In this document: positions 45,292 to 56,231 of the stretch, piece by piece
How the letters are laid out: each line of letters begins with the position of its first letter
Position numbering within the stretch: position 1 is the stretch's first letter
Assembly (NCBI GenBank): GCA_023146255.1
Contig: JAGLCJ010000009.1
Span: forward strand, 73,219-137,218
Direction of reading: 5' to 3'
DNA length: 64,000 bases
DNA from: Alcanivoracaceae bacterium
Lineage (GTDB): Bacteria; Pseudomonadota; Gammaproteobacteria; Pseudomonadales; Alcanivoracaceae
Position numbers and translations under genes: made by a program
The notes under the pieces: generated by a model
Databases searched by the model: none
The model's input: only the letters and a program-made list of their open reading frames with translations
Told to the model about the DNA's origin: nothing

Positions 45292-45376
45292 TTGCACCCC
45301 GCTATTTCCCGCCTTGCACGATACAGACCTGAATCAAATGACAAACAGACCGTGCCATTGAAACAGCAGGATGCCA

Positions 45377-45504
45377 GGTTTCGGGTGTGTCATGCCCTTG
45401 CCGGGACCTTCGGAGCCATGGATGGCGGAGAAGAGCTACAGGGACGTACTCGTGCGTGTCCCGGCAAGGGCATGACACACCCGAAACCGACGACGCTCAC
45501 TGCC
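45377..45504 (+). repeat. Structured intergenic repeat R3 (31-bp perfect stem)
   Basis: Arms 45377-45407 and 45458-45488 pair perfectly over 31 bp (GGTTTCGGGTGTGTCATGCC and onward). Their sequence is unrelated to the R2 arms except for the inner CCGGGAC. The interior contains CATGGATG and GAGCTACAGGGACGTACTC. The border complement CACTGCC ends at 45504. R3 is in the opposite orientation to R2, 85 bases away. Confidence 0.85.
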
Positions 45505-45642
45505 ACATTCACAACCAAGCTCGTTCACTCCCAGATCATCTTCAGGGAAGACAAAATTTCCCTTCGACAACAGAAAAAATCACAGGCACACTCGAAGTCG
45601 TGGCACAACGCCACATCCCATTCCGATGACGAGGAACGCAGC

Positions 45643-45843
45643 GTGAGCGAACCACTCGATCTGGACCCGGAAGACCTGCTCGGCACCATCGAACAAGTGG
45701 AAGAAACCCTGACCATCATGACCACCGTGGTCAGCCAGCTGAAAGAACAACTCATGGAGCAACTCGGCGTCGTCGACGCCCGCGACATGAGTGTCGAAGA
45801 ATTTCTCGAAATCTGCGAAAACAGCGACGGCGTGCTGCACTGA
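45643..45843 (+). CDS. Small acidic helical protein after the repeats
   Basis: Encodes 66 residues from a GTG with GAGGAACG just upstream. The open frame runs back to 45292, but that part crosses structured repeat R3 and is compositionally different, so only the end is taken as coding. The protein is very acidic, without Cys or membrane segment. A helix with heptad character (LLGTIEQVEETLTIMTTVVS) suggests a short coiled coil. A hairpin at 45859-45876 follows. No family recognised; could be non-coding. Confidence 0.55.
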   Translation: MSEPLDLDPEDLLGTIEQVEETLTIMTTVVSQLKEQLMEQLGVVDARDMSVEEFLEICENSDGVLH

Positions 45844-45858
45844 CCGGCACCTGCTAAA

Positions 45859-45876
45859 GGCTGCCCTTCGGCAGCC
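45859..45876 (+). terminator. Weak hairpin after the small acidic ORF
   Basis: GGCTGCC-CTTC-GGCAGCC, 15 bases after the stop. There is no T-run behind it, so terminator function is uncertain. Confidence 0.35.
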
Positions 45877-46074
45877 ACAAGAGCGTAGCGCAGAGCACTG
45901 TGCTCACGCTGCAGCATGCGCCCAAAGGGTGCATGGATTTGTCTCCCCCGAAAAACCACACAGCCACACGCTGCCATAACATTTGCCAATACATCACATC
46001 GGCCCATACCGGTTTCACACCGGCGAGAAAGGTCTATAGTGGCGGACCATGTTTCCCAGCTGATGGAGCCTGCA

Positions 46075-47715
<1,641 letters not shown>

Positions 47716-47721
47716 CCCCCC

Positions 47722-47787
47722 TGTAGGAGCGGTCGACCGACCGCGATTTTCATGACGATAATTCGCGGCCGATCGGCCGCTCCTACA
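47722..47787. repeat. Paired REP-like hairpin element B
   Basis: TGTAGGAG at one end and CTCCTACA at the other enclose hairpins GCGGTC-GACC-GACCGC (left) and, on the minus strand, GCGGCC-GATC-GGCCGC (right). It lies between the ThDP enzyme and aldehyde dehydrogenase genes, 6 bases after the stop of the first. Confidence 0.85.
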
Positions 47788-47807
47788 TACCGAAAAGGAG
47801 CAGACCC

Positions 47808-49235
47808 ATGTTGAAGGATGCCTATCCCTACTATCTGGCCAACGAGGCGGTCTACGCCAACGCCGATCTCGATGTCACCGACAAGTTTTCCGGCAAGGTC
47901 GCCACCCGCGTCGCCATGGCCGATGCCGCCGCCATTGATCAGGCCATCGCCGCCGCCGTCGCCGCGGAAGCACCGATGGCAGCAATGCCGCCGTATGAGC
48001 GTCAGGCCATTCTCAATCACTGCGTCAAACGCTTCAGCGAACGCGCCGACGAACTTGCCGACGCCCTGTGCGTTGAGGCGGGCAAGCCGATCAAGGATTC
48101 CCGTGGCGAAGTCTCGCGCCTGATCGATACCTTCCGGGTTGCCGCCGAGGAAGCGGTGCGCATTAACGGCGAAGTACTGAATCTGGAAATCGCGCCCCGG
48201 GCCAAGGGCTATCGCGGCTTTACCAAACGCGTCCCGGTCGGTGCCTGCTCGTTTATCTCACCGTTCAACTTCCCGCTTAACCTCGCCGCCCACAAGGTCG
48301 CCCCGGCCATCGCCGCCGGCTGCCCGTTTGTACTGAAACCGGCCAGCCGCACGCCAATCGGCGCGCTGATCATTGGTGAAGTGCTGGCCGAAACCAACCT
48401 GCCGAAGGGTGCCTTCTCGATCCTGCCCTGTCACCGCGAAGGCGCTGACCTGTTTACTGAAGATGATCGCCTCAAGCTGCTCAGCTTCACCGGCTCGCCG
48501 TCCGTCGGCTGGGACCTGAAAGCCCGCGCCGGAAAAAAGAAAGTGGTGCTGGAACTGGGCGGTAACGCCGCCTGCGTGGTCGATGAGAACAGCAATCTGG
48601 ATGACGCGGTAAACCGTATTGTTTTCGGCGCCTTCTACCAGAGCGGCCAGAGCTGCATTGGCGTACAGCGCATTTATGGCCATCGCAGTCAGTACGAAGA
48701 ACTGAAGAAGCGGCTGGTGGAAAAAACCCGGCAGCTGAAGATGGGTGATCCCAAGGATGAGGACACCTTTATCGGCCCGGTAATTTCCGAAGGCGAAGCA
48801 AAGCGCCTCGACAGCTGGATTCAGGAAGCGGTCAAAGCCGGCGCCACCCTGCTCTGCGGCGGCAAGCGCAATGGCGCCATGCTCGAGGCAACTCTGCTGG
48901 AAAACGCTCCGCATCATTGCGCGATTGTCGCCGAGGAAGCCTTCGGTCCGGTCGCCGTGCTGGAGCCGTTTGATGATTTCAGCGAAGTGCTGGAGCGCAT
49001 CAACCAGAGCGTATTCGGTTTGCAGGCCGGCATTTTTACCCGCGATATCTACCGCGCCCAGCAGGCCTGGGACACGCTGCATGTTGGCGGCGTGGTGATT
49101 GGCGATGTACCGAGCTGGCGCGTCGACAACATGCCCTATGGGGGGGTTAAGGATTCCGGCCTCGGCCGTGAGGGGATTCGCTGGGCGATTGCCGATATGA
49201 CCGAAGAGCGGTTGCTTGTGATTCGGACGCCCTGA
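47808..49235 (+). CDS. Aldehyde dehydrogenase family protein
   Basis: Encodes 475 residues. NAD(P)-aldehyde dehydrogenase motifs: general base Glu in VLELGGNAA, catalytic Cys in SGQSCIGVQRIYG, and EEAFGPVAVL and YGGVKDSGLGREG near the end. It oxidises an aldehyde to the acid. AAAAGGAG precedes the ATG. Read after the ThDP enzyme with a REP element between; the two may act in one pathway, the first producing an aldehyde or ketol from a 2-keto acid. The substrate cannot be named from sequence alone. Structured repeat R4 follows its stop. Confidence 0.92.
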   Translation: MLKDAYPYYLANEAVYANADLDVTDKFSGKVATRVAMADAAAIDQAIAAAVAAEAPMAAMPPYERQAILNHCVKRFSERADELADALCVEAGKPIKDSRGEVSRLIDTFRVAAEEAVRINGEVLNLEIAPRAKGYRGFTKRVPVGACSFISPFNFPLNLAAHKVAPAIAAGCPFVLKPASRTPIGALIIGEVLAETNLPKGAFSILPCHREGADLFTEDDRLKLLSFTGSPSVGWDLKARAGKKKVVLELGGNAACVVDENSNLDDAVNRIVFGAFYQSGQSCIGVQRIYGHRSQYEELKKRLVEKTRQLKMGDPKDEDTFIGPVISEGEAKRLDSWIQEAVKAGATLLCGGKRNGAMLEATLLENAPHHCAIVAEEAFGPVAVLEPFDDFSEVLERINQSVFGLQAGIFTRDIYRAQQAWDTLHVGGVVIGDVPSWRVDNMPYGGVKDSGLGREGIRWAIADMTEERLLVIRTP

Positions 49236-49253
49236 GCTAACAGCAAAGCCAGA

Positions 49254-49361
49254 TCGCAGTGAACGTCCCGGCTGAAGGGAAGTGATAGGCCCTCCCGGGA
49301 TGGATTTACGGCGGGTCCCGGGGAAAGCCCTTCCGCTCTCCTGCCGGGACGATCACTGCGA
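49254..49361 (+). repeat. Structured intergenic repeat R4 (decayed copy)
   Basis: Outer arms TCGCAGTGAACGTCCCGG (49254-49271) and 49344-49361 pair over 18 bases with one mismatch. Inner pairing is interrupted. The interior keeps GGGATGGATTTACGGCGGGT and CCCGGG of the family core but not CTACAGGGACG. Lies between an aldehyde dehydrogenase and a convergent SDR gene. Confidence 0.7.
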
Positions 49362-49389
49362 TACTCCTCAAAAAGTCGCAGTAAAAAAA

Positions 49390-50205
49390 TCAGAACGGCA
49401 ATTCCCGCTCCGACAACTTACTCACCACCCCCGGCATAAACCGCTTCGCCAGATACATCCCCCAGGCCTCCGGCGACACCGGCTGCACGGCGACATTTTT
49501 CCGCACCGCCTCCAGCACCACCTCTGCCACCTGCTCCGGCGTGTAGTTGCGCTTCTGGTAGAACTTCACCACCTTGGCATGACGCTCGGCATTATTCATG
49601 CTGCCTTCCATAATCGAATTGGCAACAATCGGCGTATTGATAATGCCCGGGCAGATGGCCGTCACGCCGATGCCATGCTTGGCCATATCGCCACGCAATG
49701 ACTCGGTAAAACCGCGCACTGCAAACTTGCTGGCCGCATAGATCGGCATATCCGGCGCGGCAATAAACGCCGCCGCGGAAGCGGTGTTAATCACATGACC
49801 GCCCTGCCCCCGCGCCACCATCTTCGGCAAAAATGCATGGCAACCGTACACCACGCCCATCAGATTGATGTCCATCACCTTGCGCCAGGTCTCAAGCGTG
49901 GTGTCGAGAAAACGCCCGGCACTGCCAACACCGGCATTGTTCATCAGAATATCCAGCGACTCGACCTCGGCATGCACCGCATCGGCCATCGCCTGCACCG
50001 AAGCAGGGTCCGCCACATTGCATTGCAGCGTCCGCGCCACTGCACCGCGTTCGCGGACCAGCCGGGCGGTTTCGGCATTGCCAGTATCGCTGATATCCGA
50101 TAACCACAGCCGCGCGCCGCGAGCGGCAAACGCCAGCGCCGTGGCACGACCGATACCACTACCAGCACCGGTAATCAGGACTTCTTTGTCTTTGAACTGT
50201 TTCAT
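49390..50205 (-). CDS. SDR-family oxidoreductase
   Basis: Encodes 271 residues. Classical SDR: TGAGSGIGRATALAF, MNNAGVGSAG, catalytic Ser in VINTASAAAF and YAASKFAVRG, and CPGIINTP. The C-terminal 50 residues (KNVAVQPVSPEAWGMYLAKRF) match SDRs that often associate with membranes or lipid substrates. The frame opens at 50280; the ATG at 50205 has GGAG 7 bases upstream. Stands alone between R4 and REP element C. Substrate unknown. Confidence 0.9.
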   Translation of the reverse strand: MKQFKDKEVLITGAGSGIGRATALAFAARGARLWLSDISDTGNAETARLVRERGAVARTLQCNVADPASVQAMADAVHAEVESLDILMNNAGVGSAGRFLDTTLETWRKVMDINLMGVVYGCHAFLPKMVARGQGGHVINTASAAAFIAAPDMPIYAASKFAVRGFTESLRGDMAKHGIGVTAICPGIINTPIVANSIMEGSMNNAERHAKVVKFYQKRNYTPEQVAEVVLEAVRKNVAVQPVSPEAWGMYLAKRFMPGVVSKLSERELPF

Positions 50206-50286
50206 GAGTTGGCTCCGCCAGACAGACTGCGAGGGACTATGCCTGCCGGGCCGGCCAACGGACATGGCATTTCGTGCCAACTGCTA

Positions 50287-50355
50287 CTGTAGGAGCGGCC
50301 GACCGGCCGCGATTCTTTCCGGAAAGCCTTCGCGGCTGATCAGCCGCTCCTACAG
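50287..50355. repeat. Paired REP-like hairpin element C
   Basis: CTGTAGGAG and CTCCTACAG enclose GCGGCC-GACC-GGCCGC (left) and, on the minus strand, GCGGCT-GATC-AGCCGC (right). The right end supplies the TAG stop of the Na/Pi cotransporter gene (50350). Confidence 0.88.
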
Positions 50356-52026
50356 ATCGTTCTGCGGCGGCGGCGTTGCGACCGGCGCGGCTTGGGCAGG
50401 CGCAACTGTCGTATCCGACTCCACTTGCGTCGATTCAGCTGGCGGCCGGTTCACCCCATCAGTTTCCTCGCGCATCTGCCGCCAGTGATTCAGCGCCCGC
50501 AGCCATTGTTCGGAAAAACGCCGCGACAGACTGCACATCTGCAATGCAGTATCCAGACTGGCGCGGCTGATCTTGCCGCTCAGTGCCAGTTGCAGAAGCT
50601 TCAGCTTGACCTGCTCATAAGCGGGCGCCAGGACAATAAAATCCAGTGTTCCGCCTGTGCCCTCAAGCACGCCTTGCAACTGCTCGCCGACACTCTCAAA
50701 CCAGCTCGACACCGGCTCGCGGATCTGTTCAAAATCCTCGCTGCGGGTCAACAATACCGCCAGCTCATCAAGACGCTGAACCGTTTCCTCGACATACATC
50801 AAATTGTGCTGAATCCGCCAGCCGCGGGAAAACAGCGCAGCGACGCCGGCACTGATGGGATAGCGCGTTGCATCAACAAAAAAATCACCAATGGCTGCCA
50901 GATGACGATGACGTTGCTGGCTCTGTATACGACGCTGGCTATCCGGTTGCGGCAGCCCCTTTACTGATGCCGCTGCCTCAACAATCAACGGCTCAAGTTC
51001 GCGCACCAGAGCCACCGGCGCGGCATCCGGTAACGACGCCACGTTACGATCAAGAAATCGCAGCCGGGTCGGTTCTGCGTCGCGCTCGACAAAGCGGCCC
51101 AGCAGCCAACGGCTCATATACGGCTCCGCCGGCCACATCACCACCACGCCCAGCAGATTGAACAGGGTATGAAACAAGGCCAGCAACGTGGTCCAGTCAC
51201 CGGCGTGCCCGGCCCCTTCGCCGATCAGCATCACCAGCTTCAGCAGAGGCGTCAGCAGTGCCAGCGCCACAATCGCAGTCACGACGTTAAAGAGAACATG
51301 GGCAATGGCAAGACGCTTGGCATGGCTGGTGGCACCGATGGTGGCCAGCAACGCCGATGAGGTGGTGCCGACGTTGGCACCAATCACCACCGCCGCCGCG
51401 TCGGAAAAGCCCACCAGTCCGGCCGCCACTGCACTTAACACCACCGCAATCGCCGCACTGGATGACTGCATCAGTGCTGTTAACACAATGCCGAGCAACA
51501 CCATCCACGGCAAACCGAAACGGGCATCGTGCAGATCAATCTGTTCGCCAAGCGAACCGAAACCGGACGCCAGCACCTGAATACCCATAAACAGAATGCC
51601 GAAGCCGGCCAGCGCCATGCCCAGCGAGCGATAACGCTCCACCGGCGCAAACACCCGCAGCAACGCACCGATACCAATGATCGGCAACGCCAGTGCATCA
51701 ACCTTGAACTTGAAACCGATCAGGGCAACGATCCAGGCCGTCAGCGTGGTGCCAAGATTGCTGCCAAAAATCACCCAGACGCCACGCTGGAAAGTCATCA
51801 AGCCGGCGTTGACGAAGCCGATGGCGGCGACAGTAACCGCGCTGGAAGATTGCAGTACCGCAGTCAGCAGGGTGCCAGACATCAGCCCGCGCAGCCGGCT
51901 TGAGGTCCAGCGCCCGAGCAACTGCTCCAGCGACGGCCCCGCCGCCAGCCGCAAGCCCTCGGTAATCAACCACATGCCGAGCAGGAACAACCCGATCCCG
52001 CCCAGCCCGGTGGACAGATATGCCAT
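50350..52026 (-). CDS. Na/Pi cotransporter family protein with PhoU-like tail
   Basis: Encodes 558 residues. The N-terminal 310 residues carry the inverted repeat of the NptA/PNaS family: LLTAVLQSSSAVTVAAIGF and VLTALMQSSSAAIAVVLSA, with GSNLGTT and GANVGTT. About 9 membrane helices are followed by a PhoU-like helical domain (about 340-530) and a Pro/Ala-rich tail. The family couples phosphate to sodium, mostly for uptake or efflux control. GGGAG precedes the ATG. The last codons (QNDL) and the TAG come from the border with REP element C, so the native tail may have been altered. Confidence 0.9.
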   Translation of the reverse strand: MAYLSTGLGGIGLFLLGMWLITEGLRLAAGPSLEQLLGRWTSSRLRGLMSGTLLTAVLQSSSAVTVAAIGFVNAGLMTFQRGVWVIFGSNLGTTLTAWIVALIGFKFKVDALALPIIGIGALLRVFAPVERYRSLGMALAGFGILFMGIQVLASGFGSLGEQIDLHDARFGLPWMVLLGIVLTALMQSSSAAIAVVLSAVAAGLVGFSDAAAVVIGANVGTTSSALLATIGATSHAKRLAIAHVLFNVVTAIVALALLTPLLKLVMLIGEGAGHAGDWTTLLALFHTLFNLLGVVVMWPAEPYMSRWLLGRFVERDAEPTRLRFLDRNVASLPDAAPVALVRELEPLIVEAAASVKGLPQPDSQRRIQSQQRHRHLAAIGDFFVDATRYPISAGVAALFSRGWRIQHNLMYVEETVQRLDELAVLLTRSEDFEQIREPVSSWFESVGEQLQGVLEGTGGTLDFIVLAPAYEQVKLKLLQLALSGKISRASLDTALQMCSLSRRFSEQWLRALNHWRQMREETDGVNRPPAESTQVESDTTVAPAQAAPVATPPPQNDL

Positions 52027-52062
52027 CTTCCCTGCTCCCGATCAGCCGCAGCCGATCAAACG

Positions 52063-53460
52063 TCAGAATTCGAACGGCGACTCCGGCTCGGCAATCGACA
52101 CCTGATGCCCTTCAATCGTTAGTTCGTGCGCCAATGCCTTGAGCGCCTCGCTTTCACCATGGACCAGACGAAACGCCGGCTGGCCGCCGATGGCCCTGGC
52201 CCAGCGCAACAGGCCATCACGGCCAGCATGGGCGGAAAAGCCACCGAGGGTATGAATCTTTGCCCGCACCGCATAGCGCTGACCGAACATCCGCACCCAG
52301 GGCGCACCGTCTACCAACTGCCGTCCCAGCGTGCCCCTTGCCTGAAAACCAGCGAACACCACATGGGTATTCTCCTGCCAGATACGGTGTTTGAAATGGT
52401 GGCGGATGCGGCCACCGTTACACATGCCGCTGCCGGCAATAATAATTGCTCCATGGTCGATCTTGTTCAGCGCAATGGAATCTTCCACCGTCGGCGTCAA
52501 GGTCAACACCGGCAGAAATTCCTCCAGCGAACGGGCCCGGAAATGCTTTAGCGCCCGTTGGTCACCTTCGTCCATCTGGTCCAGCCACTGGTCATATAAA
52601 CGGGTCACCTCAATGGCCATCGGGCTATCCAGATACACCTTCCAGCCCTCCAGTTTACCGGTCTGCCAGAAACAGCCCAGATGAAACAGCAGCTCCTGGG
52701 TACGGCCCACGGCAAACGCCGGCATCAGCACGTTGCCCTGATCACGACGCGCCTCTTTCAATACCTGTTCAAGTTCGACAAGCGTTTCCGACAGCGGGCG
52801 GTGATCGCGATTGCCGTAGGTCGATTCCATCAACACCAGATCCGCCCGTGGCGGCACCTCTGGCTCCCGCACCAGAACGCTCTCGGCATTGCCAATATCC
52901 CCGGAAAACACCAGCGTAATCTGGCGGTCGGCTTCGCGGCAGCGCAGCTCCACCATGGCCGAGCCGAGAATATGGCCGGCGTCATGGAAATGCAGCTGCA
53001 GGTCCTCGGCAATATCGACATCGACATGGTAGTCAAACGGCACGCACTGCTTGAGCGCCTGCAGCACATCCTTCATGTCATACATCTGTGGCACCGGCTT
53101 GCTGCCGGCACGACGATGCTTCAGGTTAGTCTGCTCCAGATCACGCAGGTAAATATTGGCCGCATCCTCCAGCATGATCGCCAGCAGATTCCGGGTCGGG
53201 CCGGTGCAATAGATCGGCCCGCGAAACCCGCGCCGCACCAGTTTCGGCAACAGGCCGGAATGATCCAGATGGGCATGAGACAAAATCACCGCATCAATCC
53301 GCCGCGGATCAAAACCGAACTTCTCCTTGCGCAGCCGGGCAACGGCATCGCCACCCTGATGCATGCCGCAATCGAGCAAATAGCGATGGCCATTCAGTTC
53401 CAGCAAATGACAGGAACCGGTCACTTCCTGAGCCGCACCATAAGAAGTAATAACAGGCAT
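52063..53460 (-). CDS. Beta-CASP MBL-fold RNA-processing-type hydrolase
   Basis: Encodes 465 residues. The MBL motif HAHLDH, HDAGHILGSA, FSGDIGN and the beta-CASP features (ESTYGNRDH, PAFAVGRTQELLF, IAGSGMCNGGRI, GGFSAHAGRDGLLRW) are all present. Relatives (CPSF73-like, YSH1 type) are zinc ribonucleases or exonucleases, so RNA processing is inferred. AAGGAAACAAG precedes the ATG. Encoded just after the P-type ATPase gene (21 bases), probably in the same operon as the ATPase and the Na/Pi cotransporter. RNA substrate unknown. Confidence 0.92.
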   Translation of the reverse strand: MPVITSYGAAQEVTGSCHLLELNGHRYLLDCGMHQGGDAVARLRKEKFGFDPRRIDAVILSHAHLDHSGLLPKLVRRGFRGPIYCTGPTRNLLAIMLEDAANIYLRDLEQTNLKHRRAGSKPVPQMYDMKDVLQALKQCVPFDYHVDVDIAEDLQLHFHDAGHILGSAMVELRCREADRQITLVFSGDIGNAESVLVREPEVPPRADLVLMESTYGNRDHRPLSETLVELEQVLKEARRDQGNVLMPAFAVGRTQELLFHLGCFWQTGKLEGWKVYLDSPMAIEVTRLYDQWLDQMDEGDQRALKHFRARSLEEFLPVLTLTPTVEDSIALNKIDHGAIIIAGSGMCNGGRIRHHFKHRIWQENTHVVFAGFQARGTLGRQLVDGAPWVRMFGQRYAVRAKIHTLGGFSAHAGRDGLLRWARAIGGQPAFRLVHGESEALKALAHELTIEGHQVSIAEPESPFEF

Positions 53461-53481
53461 CTTGTTTCCTTCTTGTTTTGA

Positions 53482-56160
53482 TCAGACTGCAGCGCCGAAC
53501 AGCCATCGACGCACTCGTTTTTCCAGCTCCAGTATCAGCAGCGCCAGCACACCCACTGCTACCACCCGCACGCCATCCAGCAAAGCCACCGGCTCGGAAG
53601 CAAAAAACCGGTGCATAAACGGCGCATAGGTAAACATCAGTTGCAGCACCACCACTGCCGCCACCGAGATCCAGACCACCGGCGTGCCCATCACCCCGCG
53701 CAAGGTGATCGACGGACTATCCAGATAGCGCACCGCAAACAGGTAGAACACCTCCATCACCACCAGTGTATTCACCGCCAGCGTGCGCGCCAGCTCGAGC
53801 GAATAGCCGCGCGCCACCGCCCAGCTGAACATGGCAAAGATGCCAGCGAGAAACAGCGTCGATACCAGCACAATGCGCCACACCAGCAGGCCGTTCAACA
53901 GCTTCTCCGCCGCCGGCCGTGGCGGCCGCTGCATCACATCCGGCTCGGCCGGCTCGAATGCCAGGCTCATCGCCAGCGCCACCGAGCTGACCATGTTCAC
54001 CCAGAGAATCTGTACCGCCGTGACCGGCAGGGTCAGGCCGGCAAGCAATGCCACCACCAGCGAGCCGGCTTCGCCGCCATTGATCGGCAGGAAAAACACG
54101 ATGGATTTTTTCAGATTGTCGTAAACCGTTCGTCCGGCCCGCACAGCGGCGGCAATGGTGGCGAAGTTATCATCCAGCAGCACGATCTCCGCCGCCTCCC
54201 GCGCTGCCTCCGAACCTTTCCGGCCCATCGCCACGCCAACATCCGCACGCTTTAGCGCCGGCGCATCGTTGACGCCATCACCGGTCATCGCCACCACTTC
54301 GCCGTCGGCCTGCAGCGCCCGCACCAGCCGCAGCTTGTGCTCAGGACTGGTACGGGCAAATACATCCACCTCCTGCACCAGCGCCGTCAGTGCCACCTCA
54401 TCCAGCGCGTCCAGTTCGACGCCGGTGATCACCCGGCTGCTGTTACGCAAGCCAAGCTGGCGGGCAATGGCTGAAGCGGTCAGGGCATGATCACCGGTGA
54501 TCATCTTCACCCGGATGCCGGCGGCATGGCAGTCAGCCACCGCCGCGATCGCTTCCTCGCGCGGCGGATCAATCATCCCGGCCACACCGATCAGGCAAAG
54601 TCCGTCACTGACATCCTCGAAATCGAGCTCGACATCACCGCGCTGCGCCGGCCGGCTGGCAAACGCCAGTACCCGCATGCCGTCCGCCGCCAGTGCATCA
54701 ATCTGCTGCTGCCAGAACGCTGCATCCAGTGGCTCATTGCTGTGCTTGCCCAGTTGCTGCGAACACATCGCCAGCAACTGCTCCGGCGCACCCTTGACGA
54801 AAATCTGCTGATGCCCGTGATGATCATGATTCAGCGTCGCCATAAAACGATGCCGGGCATCAAACGGAATAGCATCGACCCGACGCCAGTCCTGACGATC
54901 CGCCCGGGCATCCAGCCCGGCCTTGACGGCAAACGCCACCAGCGCCCCTTCCATCGGGTCGCCCTCGGCATGCCAGACACCATCGCGCTGTTGCAGGCTG
55001 GCGTCATTACAGAGCAGCGCTGCGCGGCCAAATTGCAGCAGGTTGGTATCGTCCACAATCGGCACATTGTTCAGGCACACCGCTCCATCGGTGGCATAGC
55101 CATCACCTTGCACGGCATAGCGCTCACCGGCACAGACCACCGCCGCCACCATCATTTCATTGCGCGTCAGGGTGCCGGTCTTGTCGGAACAGATCACCGA
55201 CACCGCGCCCAGCGTTTCGATCGCCGGCATGCGTCGCACCACCGCTTGCCGGCGCGCCATGCCCTGCACACCAATCGCCAGCGTGATCGTCAGAATGGCC
55301 GGCAGACCCTCCGGAATCGCCGATACCGTCAGTGCCACCACCGCGACAAATAATTCCGGGAAAGGGTAGCCGCGCAGGCCATAACCGGCGGCAAAAATCA
55401 CTGCGCCCAGCGCGACAATGACAACCGAAAGATAACGGGCAAAGCGATTCATCTGCCGCAGCAGCGGCGTGGTTAACTGTTCAATGCCGGCCAGCATGCC
55501 GGAGATGCGGCCGATCTCGGTGGCCGCGCCAGTGGCCACCACCAGTCCGCGGCCGGTGCCATAGGTCACCAGCGTGCCGGAGTAAGCCAGATTAAGACGA
55601 TCCCCAAGTGGCAGCTCCGCAGTCAGTGCGGCGATGTTTTTTTCCACCGCCACGGATTCACCGGTCAACACCGCCTCATCCACTGCCAGCGCCCGGCTCT
55701 CGATCAAACGCAGATCCGCCGGCACCCGATCGCCCGCTTCCAGCAGGACCATGTCCCCCGGCACCAGTGACTCCCCGGCCACCGTTTGTCGCCGACCGTC
55801 ACGCCATACCGTCGCCTTCGGCGCCAGCATATGGCGGATCGCCGCCAGCGCCTGCTCGGCCTTGCCCTCCTGCAGAAAACCGATCGCGGTCTGGATCACC
55901 ACCACCGCCAGAATCACGCCGGCATCAACCCAGTGCTGCATCAGGGCGGTAACGGCGGAGGCGGCAATCAGAATATAGATCAGCAGATTGTTCAGTTGCG
56001 CCGCCAGCCGCCGCCAGATGGAGCGACGCTTGCCCTCCGGCAAGCGATTGGCGCCATACTGCGACAACCTCGCCGCAGCCTGCTCTGACGACAACCCGCC
56101 ACGATCGACCTTGAGCCGCTCCAGCGCCGCGTCTACCTCAAGCCTGTGCCAATCTGTCAT
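53482..56160 (-). CDS. P2-type cation-transporting ATPase (Ca2+-type)
   Basis: Encodes 892 residues. Ten membrane segments are expected; seen are LTGESV in the actuator domain, the M4 motif PEGLPAILT, phosphorylation site ICSDKTGTLTRNE, KGAPEQLL, and GDGVNDAPALKRADVGVAMG. This is the type II (SERCA/PMCA-like) family that pumps Ca2+ or, in some bacteria, Na+ or Mn2+ out of the cell. The PEGLP motif favours calcium. A strong GGAGGG ribosome site precedes the ATG. First gene of a likely operon with the beta-CASP hydrolase and Na/Pi cotransporter; the ion is inferred. Confidence 0.92.
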   Translation of the reverse strand: MTDWHRLEVDAALERLKVDRGGLSSEQAAARLSQYGANRLPEGKRRSIWRRLAAQLNNLLIYILIAASAVTALMQHWVDAGVILAVVVIQTAIGFLQEGKAEQALAAIRHMLAPKATVWRDGRRQTVAGESLVPGDMVLLEAGDRVPADLRLIESRALAVDEAVLTGESVAVEKNIAALTAELPLGDRLNLAYSGTLVTYGTGRGLVVATGAATEIGRISGMLAGIEQLTTPLLRQMNRFARYLSVVIVALGAVIFAAGYGLRGYPFPELFVAVVALTVSAIPEGLPAILTITLAIGVQGMARRQAVVRRMPAIETLGAVSVICSDKTGTLTRNEMMVAAVVCAGERYAVQGDGYATDGAVCLNNVPIVDDTNLLQFGRAALLCNDASLQQRDGVWHAEGDPMEGALVAFAVKAGLDARADRQDWRRVDAIPFDARHRFMATLNHDHHGHQQIFVKGAPEQLLAMCSQQLGKHSNEPLDAAFWQQQIDALAADGMRVLAFASRPAQRGDVELDFEDVSDGLCLIGVAGMIDPPREEAIAAVADCHAAGIRVKMITGDHALTASAIARQLGLRNSSRVITGVELDALDEVALTALVQEVDVFARTSPEHKLRLVRALQADGEVVAMTGDGVNDAPALKRADVGVAMGRKGSEAAREAAEIVLLDDNFATIAAAVRAGRTVYDNLKKSIVFFLPINGGEAGSLVVALLAGLTLPVTAVQILWVNMVSSVALAMSLAFEPAEPDVMQRPPRPAAEKLLNGLLVWRIVLVSTLFLAGIFAMFSWAVARGYSLELARTLAVNTLVVMEVFYLFAVRYLDSPSITLRGVMGTPVVWISVAAVVVLQLMFTYAPFMHRFFASEPVALLDGVRVVAVGVLALLILELEKRVRRWLFGAAV

Positions 56161-56231
56161 CCACCCTCCATCAAAGCAGAAGCCAGCCTATCAGCCGCAG
56201 GGAACGCCAGTCTTGATGTTGATCATGGCAG

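Noticed and set aside
45292..45642. N-terminal part of the 183-codon frame ending at 45843
   Set aside because: It runs through structured repeat R3 and its translation has no gene-like composition; only the last 66 codons are kept.
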